A stretch of DNA of 64,000 nucleotides from Pratylenchus scribneri (GCA_030063045.1 JAQSEB010000112.1:310001-374000), one strand, 5' to 3'. Numbered from the stretch's first letter, positions 48,763 through 62,107 are shown. Notes: generated by a model not told the origin, from the sequence alone. Numbers and translations: made by a program.

Positions 48763-48951
48763 TGGCATATAGATTGTAGGTTAATCTTTTTGCTATCCAT
48801 TGAATGTAGGCTAGTAAGCGAGCTCCAAATACTTCACTCAGTCAGGCTAAGCCTTCTAATGCATTTAAATTCGCCAGCTTTATGCTGGATATTTTCATTT
48901 TTATCCCATCCTCGATTCCCTCTTCATTATAATCGCCCTGTCTTAATGCCA
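48763..48951. promoter_or_regulatory. Possible dorsal-gland-box-like hexamers upstream of the annexin gene
   Basis: ATGCCA occurs at 48946-48951 (168 bases before the annexin ATG) and its complement TGGCAT at 48763-48768. The hexamer is the DOG-box reported upstream of dorsal-gland effector genes in potato cyst nematodes. A six-base match is weak evidence. Confidence 0.2.
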
Positions 48952-49118
48952 AAAAATTCATAAGAATTTGAAGGATTAAGCCTATTTCATTTATATTTGG
49001 GACTTATTAACCATTTTAGAAAAAGTGGATTTCCAAGAAAAAAAAAATACAAAACCGGCATTAACAAATTCTCATTTATCCCAATAAATTAATCATAATT
49101 CAATTAAGAAAAATTATA

Positions 49119-52100
49119 ATGGAATTGTTCTGCCTATTGCCATTCATTCTCTGTTTATTGTGTCTGTTACCGATCGCAATTTGCAACCCCGATCAAGGGC
49201 TTGAAGCTGCGCATGAAAAGAAAGTAGAGGGTAAGTCTTCTAGGTAAAAAAATTATAGTTATGCCTCAATTTTGTTTAACTGGATAAAATTAAAAAATGT
49301 CCATTAGTTATCGGTAAACACCAGTCACAGTTAATGACGAATTTCATCCACTATGATAGACTAATGTCCTCAACCCCCAATTGGTTCAAAACTTAATTTC
49401 CTAATAAAGCCATCCAACAAAAGTATAAATCAAACGAAAAATGGTTTATTCTTATTCATGAGGAATTCGAACCGATGAATCCTATATTTAATCAAAGGTG
49501 AGGTGTTTTTTTTATAAACCGCTTGATCGAAATTTGGAAATTTGAGCAAAGATTTCATTATTTTTGAAGTTTTTGGGATCTTCCTATTTGTTCATTTGTA
49601 TTTTTTACTTTAAACAATGGTGAATTTGAAAATGTTCGCAACATTTTTACAGCAAAACCAACTATTGTCGCAAACGCCTCTTTTGATGCTGCAAAAACGG
49701 CAAAATTGCTCAATGATGCGACGATGGGTAAAAGTGTCACTTTTAGCTGGAAAAAAGAGGAGATGATCATGGAACTCGTAAAATATACAAATGAGCAGCG
49801 TCAGCAGGTTGTTCATTTTTAATATTTCGAATAAGTAGCTTGACAAATGACATAAATTTTGACGGTGGGGGACGTTTCATCCCCGCCGGTTCATCGCCAG
49901 CTACATTTGACGAGTCATAATCATAACTCAGCAAAGAAGAAACCGTTTGAACCAATCTTGGTATCATTTGATAGAGCTATTTAAGATCTATTGAATAACG
50001 TTTAAAGCTTTTCCGAATAATAGAAATTTAATTGGCCTAACATCGAAAAACTGAAAAAAAGTCGTCATTTCCCTATTTAGAAGCTTGTAATTAAGCGAAT
50101 ATTGAACTTTTCACATATTACTCTATACTATTTAATAAAGCTTAAATAGCTCTAATGATACCAAGATTGGCTCAAACGGTTTCTTCTTTGCTGAGTTTTG
50201 ACTCGTCAAAAATGGCTGGCGATGAAACGGCGGGGATGAACCGGCCCCCTCTGAAATTTTGATGTAGAAACATCTTCTGGGGGCAGATAGACCGGAAAAA
50301 TGAGCATCGGAAAATTGGACAGAACTCAAAAAAGTTATCGAAATTTTAATCAAATTATTCACCAACAGAATAATATTTCTTTCTTGAAAAAGTTCATTCG
50401 CCTTTCCCCAAACTTGTTCGGGACAATTTGGGCGAATAATTTTTGATTTGATTTTTTTGATTTATTAATGACCAATTTTTCCAATACCCATTTTTCCGTC
50501 GACGGTAGTACTTACATTTCTATAAATTGGGAGTGTAATAATTTAGAATGTGATAACCTTTTTTCTCCCCAAAAAAAACTTTTTTTTCCCAAAAAAAATC
50601 TTTTTTTCCCCAAAACTTTTTTTCCCCCAAAAAACACTTTTTTATCCCCAATACCTCTTTTTCCCCCAAAAAACACTTTTTTATCCCCAATAAACCCAAA
50701 AGTGAAAATTTTTTGATTTTTTCTTAAAAATCATAAAAGTAAATGGAATGAACTCATTTCACATGTTCCAATGTGCAAAAAAATAAATTTTCTAATAAGT
50801 TTAATGTTTATGACTCGGATGTGGTTTTCCGAATTAGGGGCTTGGCTATCAGACCATGGGGTTTTAGCTTTTCGGGGCTATGGGATAGGGTTAGGCTAGG
50901 GTCGGAGGATGGGTTTTAGGGGCTAAAGGGCTAAGATTAGGGTAAGTTTTTGAGCTAGGTAAAGCTAAGTTTGTAATGCCGAAAGAAATTTATATGAAAA
51001 TTCACATTAAAAATATTGAGATAATTTCATCTACTGAAGCTTAAATTCCATTTACTTTTATGATTTTTAAGAAAAAAATTAAAAAAATTTTCACTTTTGG
51101 GTTTATTGGGGGTAAAAAAGATTTTTCTGGGGGAAAAAGAGGTATTGGGGATAAAAAAGTGTTTTTTGGGGGAAAAAAAGTTTTGGGGAAAAAAAGATTT
51201 TTTTGGGGAAAAAAAAGTTTTTTTGGGGGAGAAAAAAATAGCATGTATTTAGAATAGGTACATTGTCAAGTGTGAAAACGCACCACATACCCTGCGCCTA
51301 GCATAACTATTTCTTCCATATTATTATTCTCTATAGCGGATAAAAATATTTGAAACTGTATAGCTCTTCTTTGAATAAAAAAATTTAATCTTTTTTGGGA
51401 TTTTTTAAAATTCTATAATTTTTTATTTAAGAAATAAGTAAATTTCATCAAACTAGTTTTCATTTTTTATAATTTGTTATTATTATCAATATTTTGCTTT
51501 CCATTTGGCTCTCAACCAGTAAATATTGCATTTAGACCAAAGCAAATACCTTAATTGATTTAATTATTGTTACTAATAGAATTGCTTCCATTTTCCAGGC
51601 TCTAACGATTTTGAAAAAAGATTACAATAAAGATCTGTTACATCTTATGGGTAATAAATTTTTGAAATTTACTGCTTCCGAAATGCTGCTGTTCGCATTG
51701 ATAATGGAACCAGCAAAATATGATGTTTGGCAACTAAGTGATCCTCTTTTTGTATGTTATTTTGATTTTAGCTATTTTTGTATAACTCTCATTATAGTGT
51801 CAACAACTAAGCAAAATTGTTTAGTTTTTTATTTAATTTTTTTTAGTTAATTAAAAAAGCACAGGAAAAAAATTATATTATGACAAATAGCTACTGGGAA
51901 AAATTCTAATATTACCTAAAACCGAAATTTTACTATTTTAATACTATATAGAATTTGATTAAAACAATTTTAATCAAATTCTATATGTTATAAAAATGTT
52001 AACTTCTCCTTCTATTTTTGGGTTGACGATTTTTTAATGTTTTTTTTTTTTACCATTTATTATTATATGATTTTTTACATAAAGTTCACACCTGAACATA

Positions 52101-54859
52101 AACCGAACGCTGATATCGCAACAGAGTGAGATTTTTTAATGTTTGACATTTAAATCCTTCACACACTTAAGGATCTTGATCACTCGTAACAATGAACAGA
52201 TCAAAAAAATCCGTGATGTTTTTAATTTGGATGATTATATTAATAAATTCAATGAGTATTTCAAAATAATCTTCCAATATCATGCTTCAGCTGAACGTGA
52301 TGAAAGCAATACCAAAGACGAGATCAAAGCAAAAGAGGTCCAATTTCAATCTATAAAATAAAAAATATTTAATGTAATTCCTATTATAATTAACTGATTT
52401 ATTCGGTTCAAATTGCAGAGGGGAACCAGCAAAACTGAATTGTTCCCATTTTTCTGCAAGTACAATTTTTTGGTTTCCCTATAGCCTATACCCAAATTCT
52501 CTCCAACAAAGAATCCAGAATTTCAAATTTAATTTGTCAAATAGTTTGTCTTCTGAATTCTAAAATATCACTTCAGCATAAATTCATAATAAAAGCCCGC
52601 TGTCATACACATACACAACAATGAATCATAGGACATTGGACAAGTGGGCAATGGGAACCATATTCAGAAAATGTCATCCGAAAATTATCGCGAACATTCT
52701 TCCAAAAATCCATTCGATCATCTCAAAATTGATCCTATTATGTTGATGTTTAAAATTATGTTATAATAATTGAAAGGATTTTTTAGTCAATATTCGGATG
52801 ATAATATATACCCAAATGTTCCGGCACCCATTTGCCCAATAGGACCACAAAAGTGTGACCAAAATCTTAACTAGTACCAAAAATAAATAATATTCACAAA
52901 TTATGGCCCGGAGAGAAAATGTCTCACCATAGATTTAATATCGAAGGTGATCCCAGTCCCAGCGTGGTGTTTTTAATAAATTCGACATTTTTGAGTCAAA
53001 TCATTGTCTGCATCTTATATTTGTTTTGATTTAAATTAAATTCATCTCGCTGAAATATCAATTATTCTTTTTTTAGATTGCCGAACAATTGAAGAATGTA
53101 AATATAGTTTCTAATAAAGCCAAATTTATTGAATTGTTGGTCAAACAGAATGCTGCGCAAATGAGTGGGGTAAGATGATTTTTTAGTTTTTTAGTCATTA
53201 ATATAGGAAGAACAAATGAAGAATCATAATTGAACATAAATAGACGACGTATATAAAATAAATTGGGCGAGTAAAGAAGAGACGGCATTAGGCCATGTCC
53301 AAATGTAAATTACTATTTTAATCTTAAGTAATGGATAATATAATATTACTCTGCCTGTTCCTGATTTAATTCCGTCTATCTGATATTAATTTCGCCTGTT
53401 TTGATTTTAATTTCGCATCTTCTGATTTTGGCAAAAATTTGGAGTCTAAATGTATTTATTTACCGACATTTTTGAACAAACTAAAGCGCTTTTATAGAAC
53501 CCAATGGCACTAATAAATGCAATAAGAATTTTTTCCAAAAAGTTCAATATGCTATGAGACATACCCTAAAAGGGGGTTGGGGGAGGTGGGGATGCTACTA
53601 ATAGAGGAAATACTTATAAATAATTTAAAATTCATTTTTTTGCCATTTGCCTGATCAAATAAATTAAAATTCTGGCAAATAAATCATATTTAAAATTTGT
53701 ATTTTATCATTTTTATTTATAGGTAATGAAAGAATATAATGAAATAACAGGCAAAACAATTTTGTCGATTGTGAAAGAAATGTTTCCAAAAAAATCTGAG
53801 TAAATTTTCGTACAGTACAATTCATTATTCTTCTATTCATATTTTCAGTGCTACATTGAGGAATGCAATTAGGATGCCTCTACCGATTTTCTTCAACAAA
53901 TCAGAATTTTTTGCCATTCGAATCGAGAATTCGATGGAAGGGCGCAGTAAGCGAGTGAATGACCTGGTGAGACTGGGATTGAGAATCGATGTGCAATGCA
54001 TTTTTTAAGATTCGTCTGATTGTTAGCCGTTCCGAGATTGACTTGGCCAACATAAGCGACGCATACGCTACAAAATACGAAAGAACTCTTATGTATAGAA
54101 TTAAAAAGAAAACTTCTGGCACTTTAAGAGTACGATTTATTTAAAAAAAACAATTTCTAATAGCACATAATTAGGCTAGGCCAAAATCGGTTAACCGAAC
54201 CGAAATGAAATTGAAACCAAGGATGTTTAGCCCAAAAAGCAAAAACCAAAACGGAATTGCAAAAAAAAGAACGGTTATAGTTTTTTAACTTTCCCCCTGT
54301 TGAGGGGTAATGTTCCGTGTGGGACCATTTTTAGCTTAAAAAATATTTCGTTTCAATATTGGCTTAAATTTTCCTAATATTGAGCAATTTTACTTTGAAT
54401 TTTTCTGCTGGGCGGGACAATTTTTGGCAAATTTTCTCGCTGCAGGCAATTTTTGGTTAATTTTTTGTAGCCAGAAATTTAGAAATTGATTAAGAATAAA
54501 ATAAAGGAGATGATATTAGAATTATTTTGTTGATTTTTTAGATATTTTATGAAAAATTTAAATTTTGAAAATTTCATTGGCTTTTTTCAAAAACCACTCA
54601 AAACCCTACCGAAACCGATGATTTTTCAAAATACGAAACCATAATCATAATGAAGGTTTCAAAAACCGGTCTAAGCCGAAACTTAAATTTCATTTTAAAA
54701 TCGACTTTGGACTACTCTACAATAAATAATTTACTAATTTCTTTCCAGAATGGTCTAATCGCACTTATCACTGGGAATATGCCTTCACGAAGGAGGAGGA
54801 TGTCAATTGTCAATGGGGATGGAGATGGGGATACAAGGGGATCATCATTGAGGAAGTGA
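49119..54859 (+). CDS. Secreted annexin (381 aa), annexin-effector-like
   Basis: Ten exons: 49119-49230, 49653-49807, 51599-51751, 52085-52125, 52172-52337, 53077-53169, 53723-53799, 53849-53966, 54010-54129 and 54749-54859; phases 1,0,0,2,0,0,2,0,0 agree throughout, with introns down to 43 nt. A clear signal peptide comes first (MELFCLLPFILCLLCLLPIAIC), unusual for an annexin. Four annexin repeats follow: F-D-A-A-K-T-A-K ... Y-T-N-E-Q-R-Q-Q ... A-K-Y-D-V-W-Q-L; T-E-I-L-I-T-R-N-N-E-Q; A-E-Q-L-K-N-V ... F-I-E-L-L; and F-F-A-I-R-I-E-N-S-M-E-G ... I-V-S-R-S-E-I-D-L. The G-x-G-T calcium motifs are degraded (N-D-A-T-M-G-K-S, M-E-G-R-S-K-R). The tail has P-S-R-R-R-R-M, a possible nuclear signal. 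Cyst nematodes secrete annexin-like effectors into plants; this gene fits that class (inference). Confidence 0.85.
49873..50255. repeat. Palindromic element in annexin intron 2
   Basis: Left arm cgtttcatccccgccggttc ... actcagcaaagaagaaaccg, right arm cggtttcttctttgctgagt ... gatgaaacggcggggatgaa; about 380 bp. Confidence 0.7.
50559..51237. repeat. Second inverted-repeat element in annexin intron 2
   Basis: The left arm is built of ttttttccccaaaa units and ends acccaaaagtgaaaatttt; the right arm is its complement (aaaattttcacttttgggtt ... gggggagaaaaaa). Arms of about 190 bp enclose a centre of about 300 bp. Confidence 0.7.
54171..54722. repeat. Palindromic repeat, copy D (annexin intron 9)
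   Basis: Left aatcggttaaccgaaccgaa, right aaatcgactttggactactc; longer interior. Member of the 1827-2013 family. Confidence 0.5.
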
Positions 54860-57543
54860 AGAAGAAGGAAGAAAAAGTTGTTGATGAATGTTAATATGAA
54901 AATTCATTATGTTTTTTGATGGATCAAGCCAATCACCCTGATCCATCAAGGCATTACACCACGCGAACTATTCCTTTTTATCCTTTCTTCTTTCCTTCCC
55001 CTATTTTATATTTACTCTTCGGAAGTAAAAAAAATGTTGCAAAGATTTGATTTCTATTGTCGTTAACAATAGTAATAGATGGAATAATTATATATTTCGC
55101 CGTTAATTTGGTAAATCGTAGAATTTACCATAATAAGATATTGATGAGCTTGTAATTTCGTATATTTCGGCTTTTAACATTCAACATATTGAGTTCGGAC
55201 TTTAATGAAAATCTATGTTTAGATTTTATTTATTAAAAAGGGAATATAATCCATTTAATTTATTTATCAATATTTTCACAAATATATAGACCACATTCAT
55301 TTAATGGCAATTTCATTTAATGATCACCCGCACATTCAATTTTATTTTTCTTCAATAAATAAATTAAATTTTCATAAATTAATCCTATATATTAAGTGGG
55401 AGTGTTAGTAACGCCAAAAAGAAACAGTTAAATTTCGCAAAAATTGGCGTTATGTTTAAAAAATGGATTTTTTGTCATTTTAACTTTCATTAATCTCAAA
55501 CATTTTTTTTCTTTTTTTTTCAATAATCTCTAATCTTTTTTATGTATATTATATGCAATTAAATATTAAATTAATAATGAAAAATGAAATTATAGAAAAT
55601 TTGAATGGATATCCCCAAGAAATTTTCTTTAAAAATATCTTTTACAATATTTCTTAACACTTTCATCTTGAATTGGAAGAAAGGATTTGTTATTTTGAAG
55701 TGGTAAAAATGAAAATAATAAAATTAACAAAGTACTAAAAATAAAGAAGAAAAAATGACATTAAAGGACACATGAACATTGGATTTATTGTTGCAATGAT
55801 TTCTAAATGTTATGATGATGTAGTATTGTTATTTACCCTTCTATATCCAGCACTCGCATTTTATTATTCATGCTCGATGTTGAAAAACCATGACTCACAG
55901 GGCGATAAATCAAATTTCAAAATAAGTTTTTGCATTTACCCTCCATCTATATCTCTATATTTGTTACGAATTAAAGCAAGCACAGATGAAATGAGTAATT
56001 CATCGCTTTCATTTTGATTTTTGAAATAAAGCATTCCACCGAAAAATATATTAATTATCTATTCCGTAGAAGTAGAAGACAAAATTTATTTTACATTTGA
56101 CCAGCAGAAAAATTTTTATTTTGCAATTATGCCTCTTTCCATAATCACTTTATCTCGAAAGTTTTCGAACAGATTTTACAAATCTATTAAAACCAATTTC
56201 TTAATTGCTATTTTTTATTGCCATTGGCCTTCGATTGGATTTTTTTTTGCTTGATTGTCAACGTTATTTGCGAGACTTGCTGAATTTGGAAGGTAAGTAT
56301 TATATATAAAGTTACTGTACAAAAAAGATTTTACATTGAAAATTTCTACATCTTTCCTTTCAAATAGAAAATTCCATGGATTTACACTATTTTCTTCTAC
56401 AATTTGCACCTTTACTTAAATTAAATGAATTAGCGCTATTTTCAAGGCAATTTTTAATTTTCTTTAAAACAAAATTTGAATATATTTCACGCTTTTCCCA
56501 TGTTATTTACATTTAAAAAGCCATGAATTTTCAAATTTTTTTGGCCAATTTTCACATGTTCTTTAAATTAAAAATCAATAAATTTTCATAGTTTTTTGGT
56601 CAATTTCCCCATCTTCTTCTAATTTAAAATGCAATAAATTTATAATTTTATGGCAAATTTCCCTATTTTCTTTAAATTTTAAAAATCAATAAAATTTTTT
56701 CATATTTCGTAAATTATTAATTTTCGTCCTTTTTATTCACATTCCTTGAGCCATTAATTTTCTCCTTTTTTGGACAATTTAGCCATATCCATTAAATTTA
56801 AAATCAATAAATTTCCATTTTTGGTCAACTTCCTTATTTTCTTTAAAATTTAAAAATCAATAAAATTTTTTACCTTTTTTGTCTCATTTTTTCTGAAATA
56901 AATCAATACATTTCCATTTCTTTTTTGAACATTTACCCTTATTTCTTAAGCTATTAATTTTCGTCCTTTGGGCGATTTACCCATATTCCATAAATTATTT
57001 TTCGTCTTTTTCCGGCCAATTTACCCAAAATACCCTGACCCATTAATTTTCTTCTTTTTGCCAATTTATCCATATTTTAATTTACCACATTCTTTTAATC
57101 TTTAATTTTTTTTTGTTTTTGGCCAATTTAGTCATATTTCTAAAAATTAAAAAGCCATTAATTTTCGTCTTTTTTGGTCAATTTACCTAACGATGAATTT
57201 TCGTCTTTTTTGGCCAATTTACCTAACGATGAATTTTCGTCTTTTTTGGCCAATTTAGTCATAATTCTTAAAATTATAAACCCTTTAATTTTCGTCGTTT
57301 TTTGACCAATTTACCCATATTTGTTAAGCCATTAATTTTTTAACTTTTTGGCAAATTTACTCGATTCCTAATCCAGGGATTTTTGCCATTTTTAGTCTTT
57401 TTTCCTATGTTCCTTTTTTTGGCCATTTTGGCCATATTTCTTAAATTTAAAAATCCATGGATTTTCTTCTTTTTTTCCAATTCCCTATTCCCTTATTTCC
57501 TAATTTTTTTTTATTATTAGTTTTTATTTTTTAATTTTTTCAG
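54860..57543. other. Intergenic; T-rich degenerate tandem repeats before the Helitron
   Basis: 54860-56460 is AT-rich with no supported gene; the ORF at 55772-56017 has no domain. From about 56540 to 57480 a 50-70 bp unit (ttttggccaatttaccc ... attaaatttt-aaaatcaataaattttcgtc) is repeated with drift; two units at 57188-57245 (cctaacgatgaattttcgtc) are identical. Confidence 0.5.
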
Positions 57544-60500
57544 ATGGTTCGTCGAAAACAAGTGTTCACATCTGCTCCTGATGGCTCACTTTCCAATTCC
57601 TCTCCCCCATATTCCCAACAACAACAATCATCATCTCAATCCTTATATGAAAATACTGAAATACAAGCTAATCAAAATATACAAAGACATGATCATACTA
57701 AAAACAGACAAGAAAATCAAAATACAGAAAGACAAAACCATAATAAAGACAGACAAGAAAATCAAAAGACACAAAAGCAAACAAATGAAAATACAGAGAA
57801 AAAATCGATAAAAAGGAAGAATTATATGATAAATTTGGATGAAAGTGATGAATTTGAAGAAATTGAAACAATTAATGAACAATTAAAAGAAAATGAAAGA
57901 AAAATAAAAGAAAATACAAGAAAAAGACAGCAAAAAAGAAGGAAACATCTTAATGAAGAAGAAAGAGAAAGGGAATTAAGCAATACTAGAAGGAGTATGG
58001 CAGAATTGCGTTTTGAACGTCAAGGAAAACGTTATGAACGCTTTAATTATGCGGCTTATGATAGAGATTCTGCTGTCTTCCTTCCATTGTCAAATTTTGA
58101 TAAAAATTGTAAACATTGCACTTCACCACATTTTTCTGAAGAATCAATTGAATCAAGAAATGATGATGAATCCTATGACTGCTGCAATTATGGAAATCTT
58201 TCAAATTTAGCTTCTTTAATTGATGAATATCCAAATGAATTAAAAAATCTGTTTGATCCTGCTGAACCTCAACATAAACATTTCATGGAAAATATAAGAA
58301 AAATAAACAGTTCTTATTCGTGTGCTTCACTTGCATGTTGTAAATTTGATTTACCAGGACATGGACCACCTGTATTTAAGATTCATGGTCAAGTGTATCA
58401 TAAATTTAATAATTTTGCTCAGCCAATTAATGATCTACCCACTAATGGACAGTTATATTTCGTCGATACTGCTGAATCTTTAAATCTTCGAACTCATTCG
58501 TTGGATTGTGATAGAAATATGATGGAAATAATAGAAAATACTTTACGTGAACATTACCCATTTGCACAATCATATAAATTTTTGAAAGATGTTGTTGAAG
58601 AAGTGAATGAGTTGTATAGAGGGAAAAATGAACCAATTCCGGAAGTAAATCTGTTATTTAGTTTGAAAAAAGGATTTGATCCAAAACAATACAATATACC
58701 AATTTCAAATGAAATTTATGCAATTATGATTACAACAGCCGACGGTGAAGTACCAGCCGCAAATATTGTAGTACATCATAAAGGAAATAAAAATTTAAGT
58801 AATTTATATCCACTTGATCCAAATGTAGAAGGCCTAACTTACGCTTTATTATACCCCAATAAAACTAAAGGATGGCATTATGGGATGAAAGATAAAAGAG
58901 GGAAAAATATATCTTTGTGTGATTTCTTAAAATTTAGACTTTATAAACGAGAACACCCTTACATTCCACATCATTATTCCGGTAAATTATTCCAACAATG
59001 GGTTGTTGATCAAGCTGCAAAAATTGAATGGGACAGATTGTTATATATTAGAAAACATCAAAAAGAAATTAGGAAAAGCAATTATAAAGGTTTGGAAGAA
59101 TTTTTAAGGAATAAAGCAAATAAAACTGGTGCAGATATAGGAAAACAAGTAATACTTCCTTCAAGTTTTACCGGGGGACCAAGAAACATGGAAGAACATT
59201 TTTTCGACGCAATGACAATTGTCGGTGATGTAGGAAAGCCTGATTTATTTGTAACATATACTATGAACCCAAATGACCCAGATATAGTAAAATGTTTAGA
59301 AACAGGACAATCTGCAAATGACCGCCCTGATATTGTAGCGAGAGTTTTTAATCTAAAAAGAGAAATGATGGTTAATATTATTACAAAAGGAAAATTATTT
59401 GGAACAGTTATTGGTTATTGTTGGGTAGTTGAATTTCAAAAAAGAGGATTGCCCCATATGCATATGTTAATAACTCTCGATCCAGAAGATAAATTGAAGA
59501 ATAAAGAAAAAATTGATAAAGGTATTTCTGCAGAAATCCCTGATAAAGAAAAAGATCCAGAATTGTAGAATTAGTAACAAAATTCATGATGCATGGACCG
59601 TGTGATGAAAATAGTCCTTGCTGGAATAAAGGAAAAAATAAGTGTGGCAAGAAATTTCCCAAAAAATTTACTGAAGAAACAATCTTGACTGAAGACGGAT
59701 ATACACACTATAAAAGGCCAAATAATGGACGTTTTGTATATAAGAAAAATAAACGTTTGACAAATGAACACGTCGTGCCCTATAATTCATGGCTATTAGT
59801 ATCATTTGGAGGACATATAAATGTTGAACGCGTTTCTGATATAAAAACTGTTAAATATATTTATAAATACATTTATAAAGGTTATGATGCTGCAATAATT
59901 GAAGCAGTAATGAAAATAGCAAACGGTGAACAAAAAATATTAAATTATGATGAAGTTTCAAACTATTTCGATGCAAGATGTATTTCACCAATTGAAGCAT
60001 GCATGCGCATATTCAAATTTCCATTACAAGGAAAATCACATTCGATTGTTAAATTAGATGTTCATCTTGAAGGAGAGCAAAATATTTTCATTGATGAAGA
60101 TGCTGAAGATGAAGAAATAGAGGAAAAAATGGAAAGAAAATCAAAACTTTTGGCCTATTTTAAATTTGTTAAAGATAATAAAAATAACCCAGATATTGAC
60201 ATCCTTTATCCAGATATGCCAAAAAAATGTACATGGATAGCAAAAGAAGGAAAATGGAAATATCCGCGAGCAAAAAGTGGCAAGAAATGTTTGGGAAGAA
60301 TATACAGCATTTCTCCTAAATTAACAGAATTATATTACATGCGATTTTTGCTTCTGCATTTTAAATTTGAAAGCTATAATGATATGAAAACATTCGATGG
60401 TATTGTTTATGACACATTTGCACAAGTTTGTTCTGCTCGAGGCTTGACAAGAAATGATGAGGAATGGTTTGAATGCCTTAGAGAAGCAAGTCAATTTAAA

Positions 60501-62107
60501 TTCCCCAGAGCAATGCGAAATTTATTTGTTAATATTTTGGTACATTGTCAAGTGAAATACCCTGAAGAATTGTGGTCAAATTTCAGAGACGATATTGCTC
60601 ACGATTTAATAAGATTTTATCCAACAAAAGAAAAAGCATATAATCAGGCATTATATTTGATAAATCAGCAATTAATTGCACATAATTTGTCTCTTTCTGA
60701 ATTTAAGAAAATGCCACCATTGACAGGAAATGAAGATAAAGTATCCGAAGATGATGTTTATGATCCAAAAGAAGAAAGAGATAAAGCAAATACTTTAATT
60801 TCTTTTATGAATAAAGATCAAAGAGCAATTATTGAAAGAATTGATCAATGTCTAAAAAATGCAATAAGAACATTAATTTTTATCGATGGACCAGGAGGGA
60901 CAGGAAAATCTTATGCCTTAAAAGCAGTATTCCATTTGATAAGATCGTATAAAAAGATTGTTTCTAATATGGCTTTTTCGGGAATAGCAGCTACTATACT
61001 TCAAAATGGGCGAACTGTACATAATAGATTCAAACTTCCATTAAATCTAAATAGTGAATCAACTTCCGGAATAGAAATAAATAGTAAAGACGCAGATGAA
61101 ATAATAAAAACGGATGTTTTTGTTTGGGATGAGGCTGGAATGTCACCCCGTCATGCATTAGATGCTGTAAATAGAAAATTAAAAGAATTGATAAAGAAAA
61201 ATATTTCTTTTGGTGGAAAATCTATTTTATTAAGTGGAGACTTTCGGCAAACTTTACCAATTAAAAAGAATTCAACACGATCTGAAATTGTGGATTTATT
61301 GATAAAAAGATCCCCGTTATTTAAAGAGTTTACAACGTTTCATTTAACAGAAAATATGAGAGCAGATCCAGATGAAAAAGAATTTGCTGAATATGTGCTG
61401 ACAATTGGTGATGGAACCACAGAAGATCCTGATTATTTTGAAGTTCCTGATGAATGCTTATGTTATGGCGATTTAATTGATGAAATTTTTGCAGATATTT
61501 TTGAAACTAAAGATTATTCATTATTACCAGAAAGAGCAATCCTTTGTCCTTACAACAGTGAAGTCGATCAATATAATAGTGAAATATTAAAAAGATTTGA
61601 CGGTAAAGAAGAAACATTTTTGAGTATTGACGAGATTGAAAACAGTGGTGATTTTCATGTTCCAATTGAAATATTAAACAATATGAAATGCCCCGGATTA
61701 CCTGATCATAAGTTGACACTCAAAAAAGATTGTATAGTTATGCTGCTAAGAAATCTCAATGTTAGTATGGGATTTGTAATGGAACAAGAATACAGATATT
61801 GGATTGGGGTAAAAATATGTTGCGAGGAATAATTTTGACAGGCGATAAATTTGGTGAAGAATTTTTTTTGCCCAGAATAACATTAATTGAAGAACAGGCA
61901 TTCCCTTTTATTTTAAAAAGATATCAGTTCCCTGTTAAAGTGGCATTTAGTTTTACAATAAACAAAGCGCAAGCGCAACATTTAAAAAAATTGGAATTGA
62001 TTTAAGAAGAGAAGTGTTCGCACATGGTCAAAGTTACACTGCTGTTAGTAGAGGAAAAAGTTGGAAAGGAATAAAAATAAAATTAAATGAAGGTGAAAAA
62101 AGGTGAA
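57544..62107 (+). mobile_element. Helitron rolling-circle transposon, Rep/helicase coding part, decayed
   Basis: Reading frame 57544-59568 carries a Gln/Asn-rich N terminus, a helitron-like N domain and the HUH nuclease motif in R-G-L-P-H-M-H-M-L-I near its end. Reading frame 59586-61832 continues with the tyrosine motif Y-I-Y-K-Y-I-Y-K-G-Y-D (two Tyr for strand transfer), then a Pif1-like SF1 helicase: Walker A G-P-G-G-T-G-K-S near 60888, Walker B V-F-V-W-D-E-A-G near 61120. The last helicase motifs are in 61799-62005 and 61985-62107 (...V-F-A-H-G-Q-S-Y-T-A-V-S-R). At least three frameshifts separate the pieces (near 59560, near 61770 and near 61985), so it cannot make one full protein. Helitrons move by rolling-circle replication. 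Confidence 0.88.

Larger units (their letters stand above)
47094..49118. other. Intergenic upstream of the annexin gene
   Basis: Contains imperfect repeats with gacaaaatt/ttgtcgaca around 47215-47365, the right flanking repeat (47690-47885), a GC-rich fold-back-like stretch 48250-48340 / 48650-48735 (ccccgaatctccgtat-type pairs) and a run of 19 G at 48626-48644. No gene is seen. Confidence 0.45.

Noticed and set aside
49440..49510. tRNA-like gaattcgaacc near 49472
   Set aside because: A B-box-like word without a matching A box or foldable arms.
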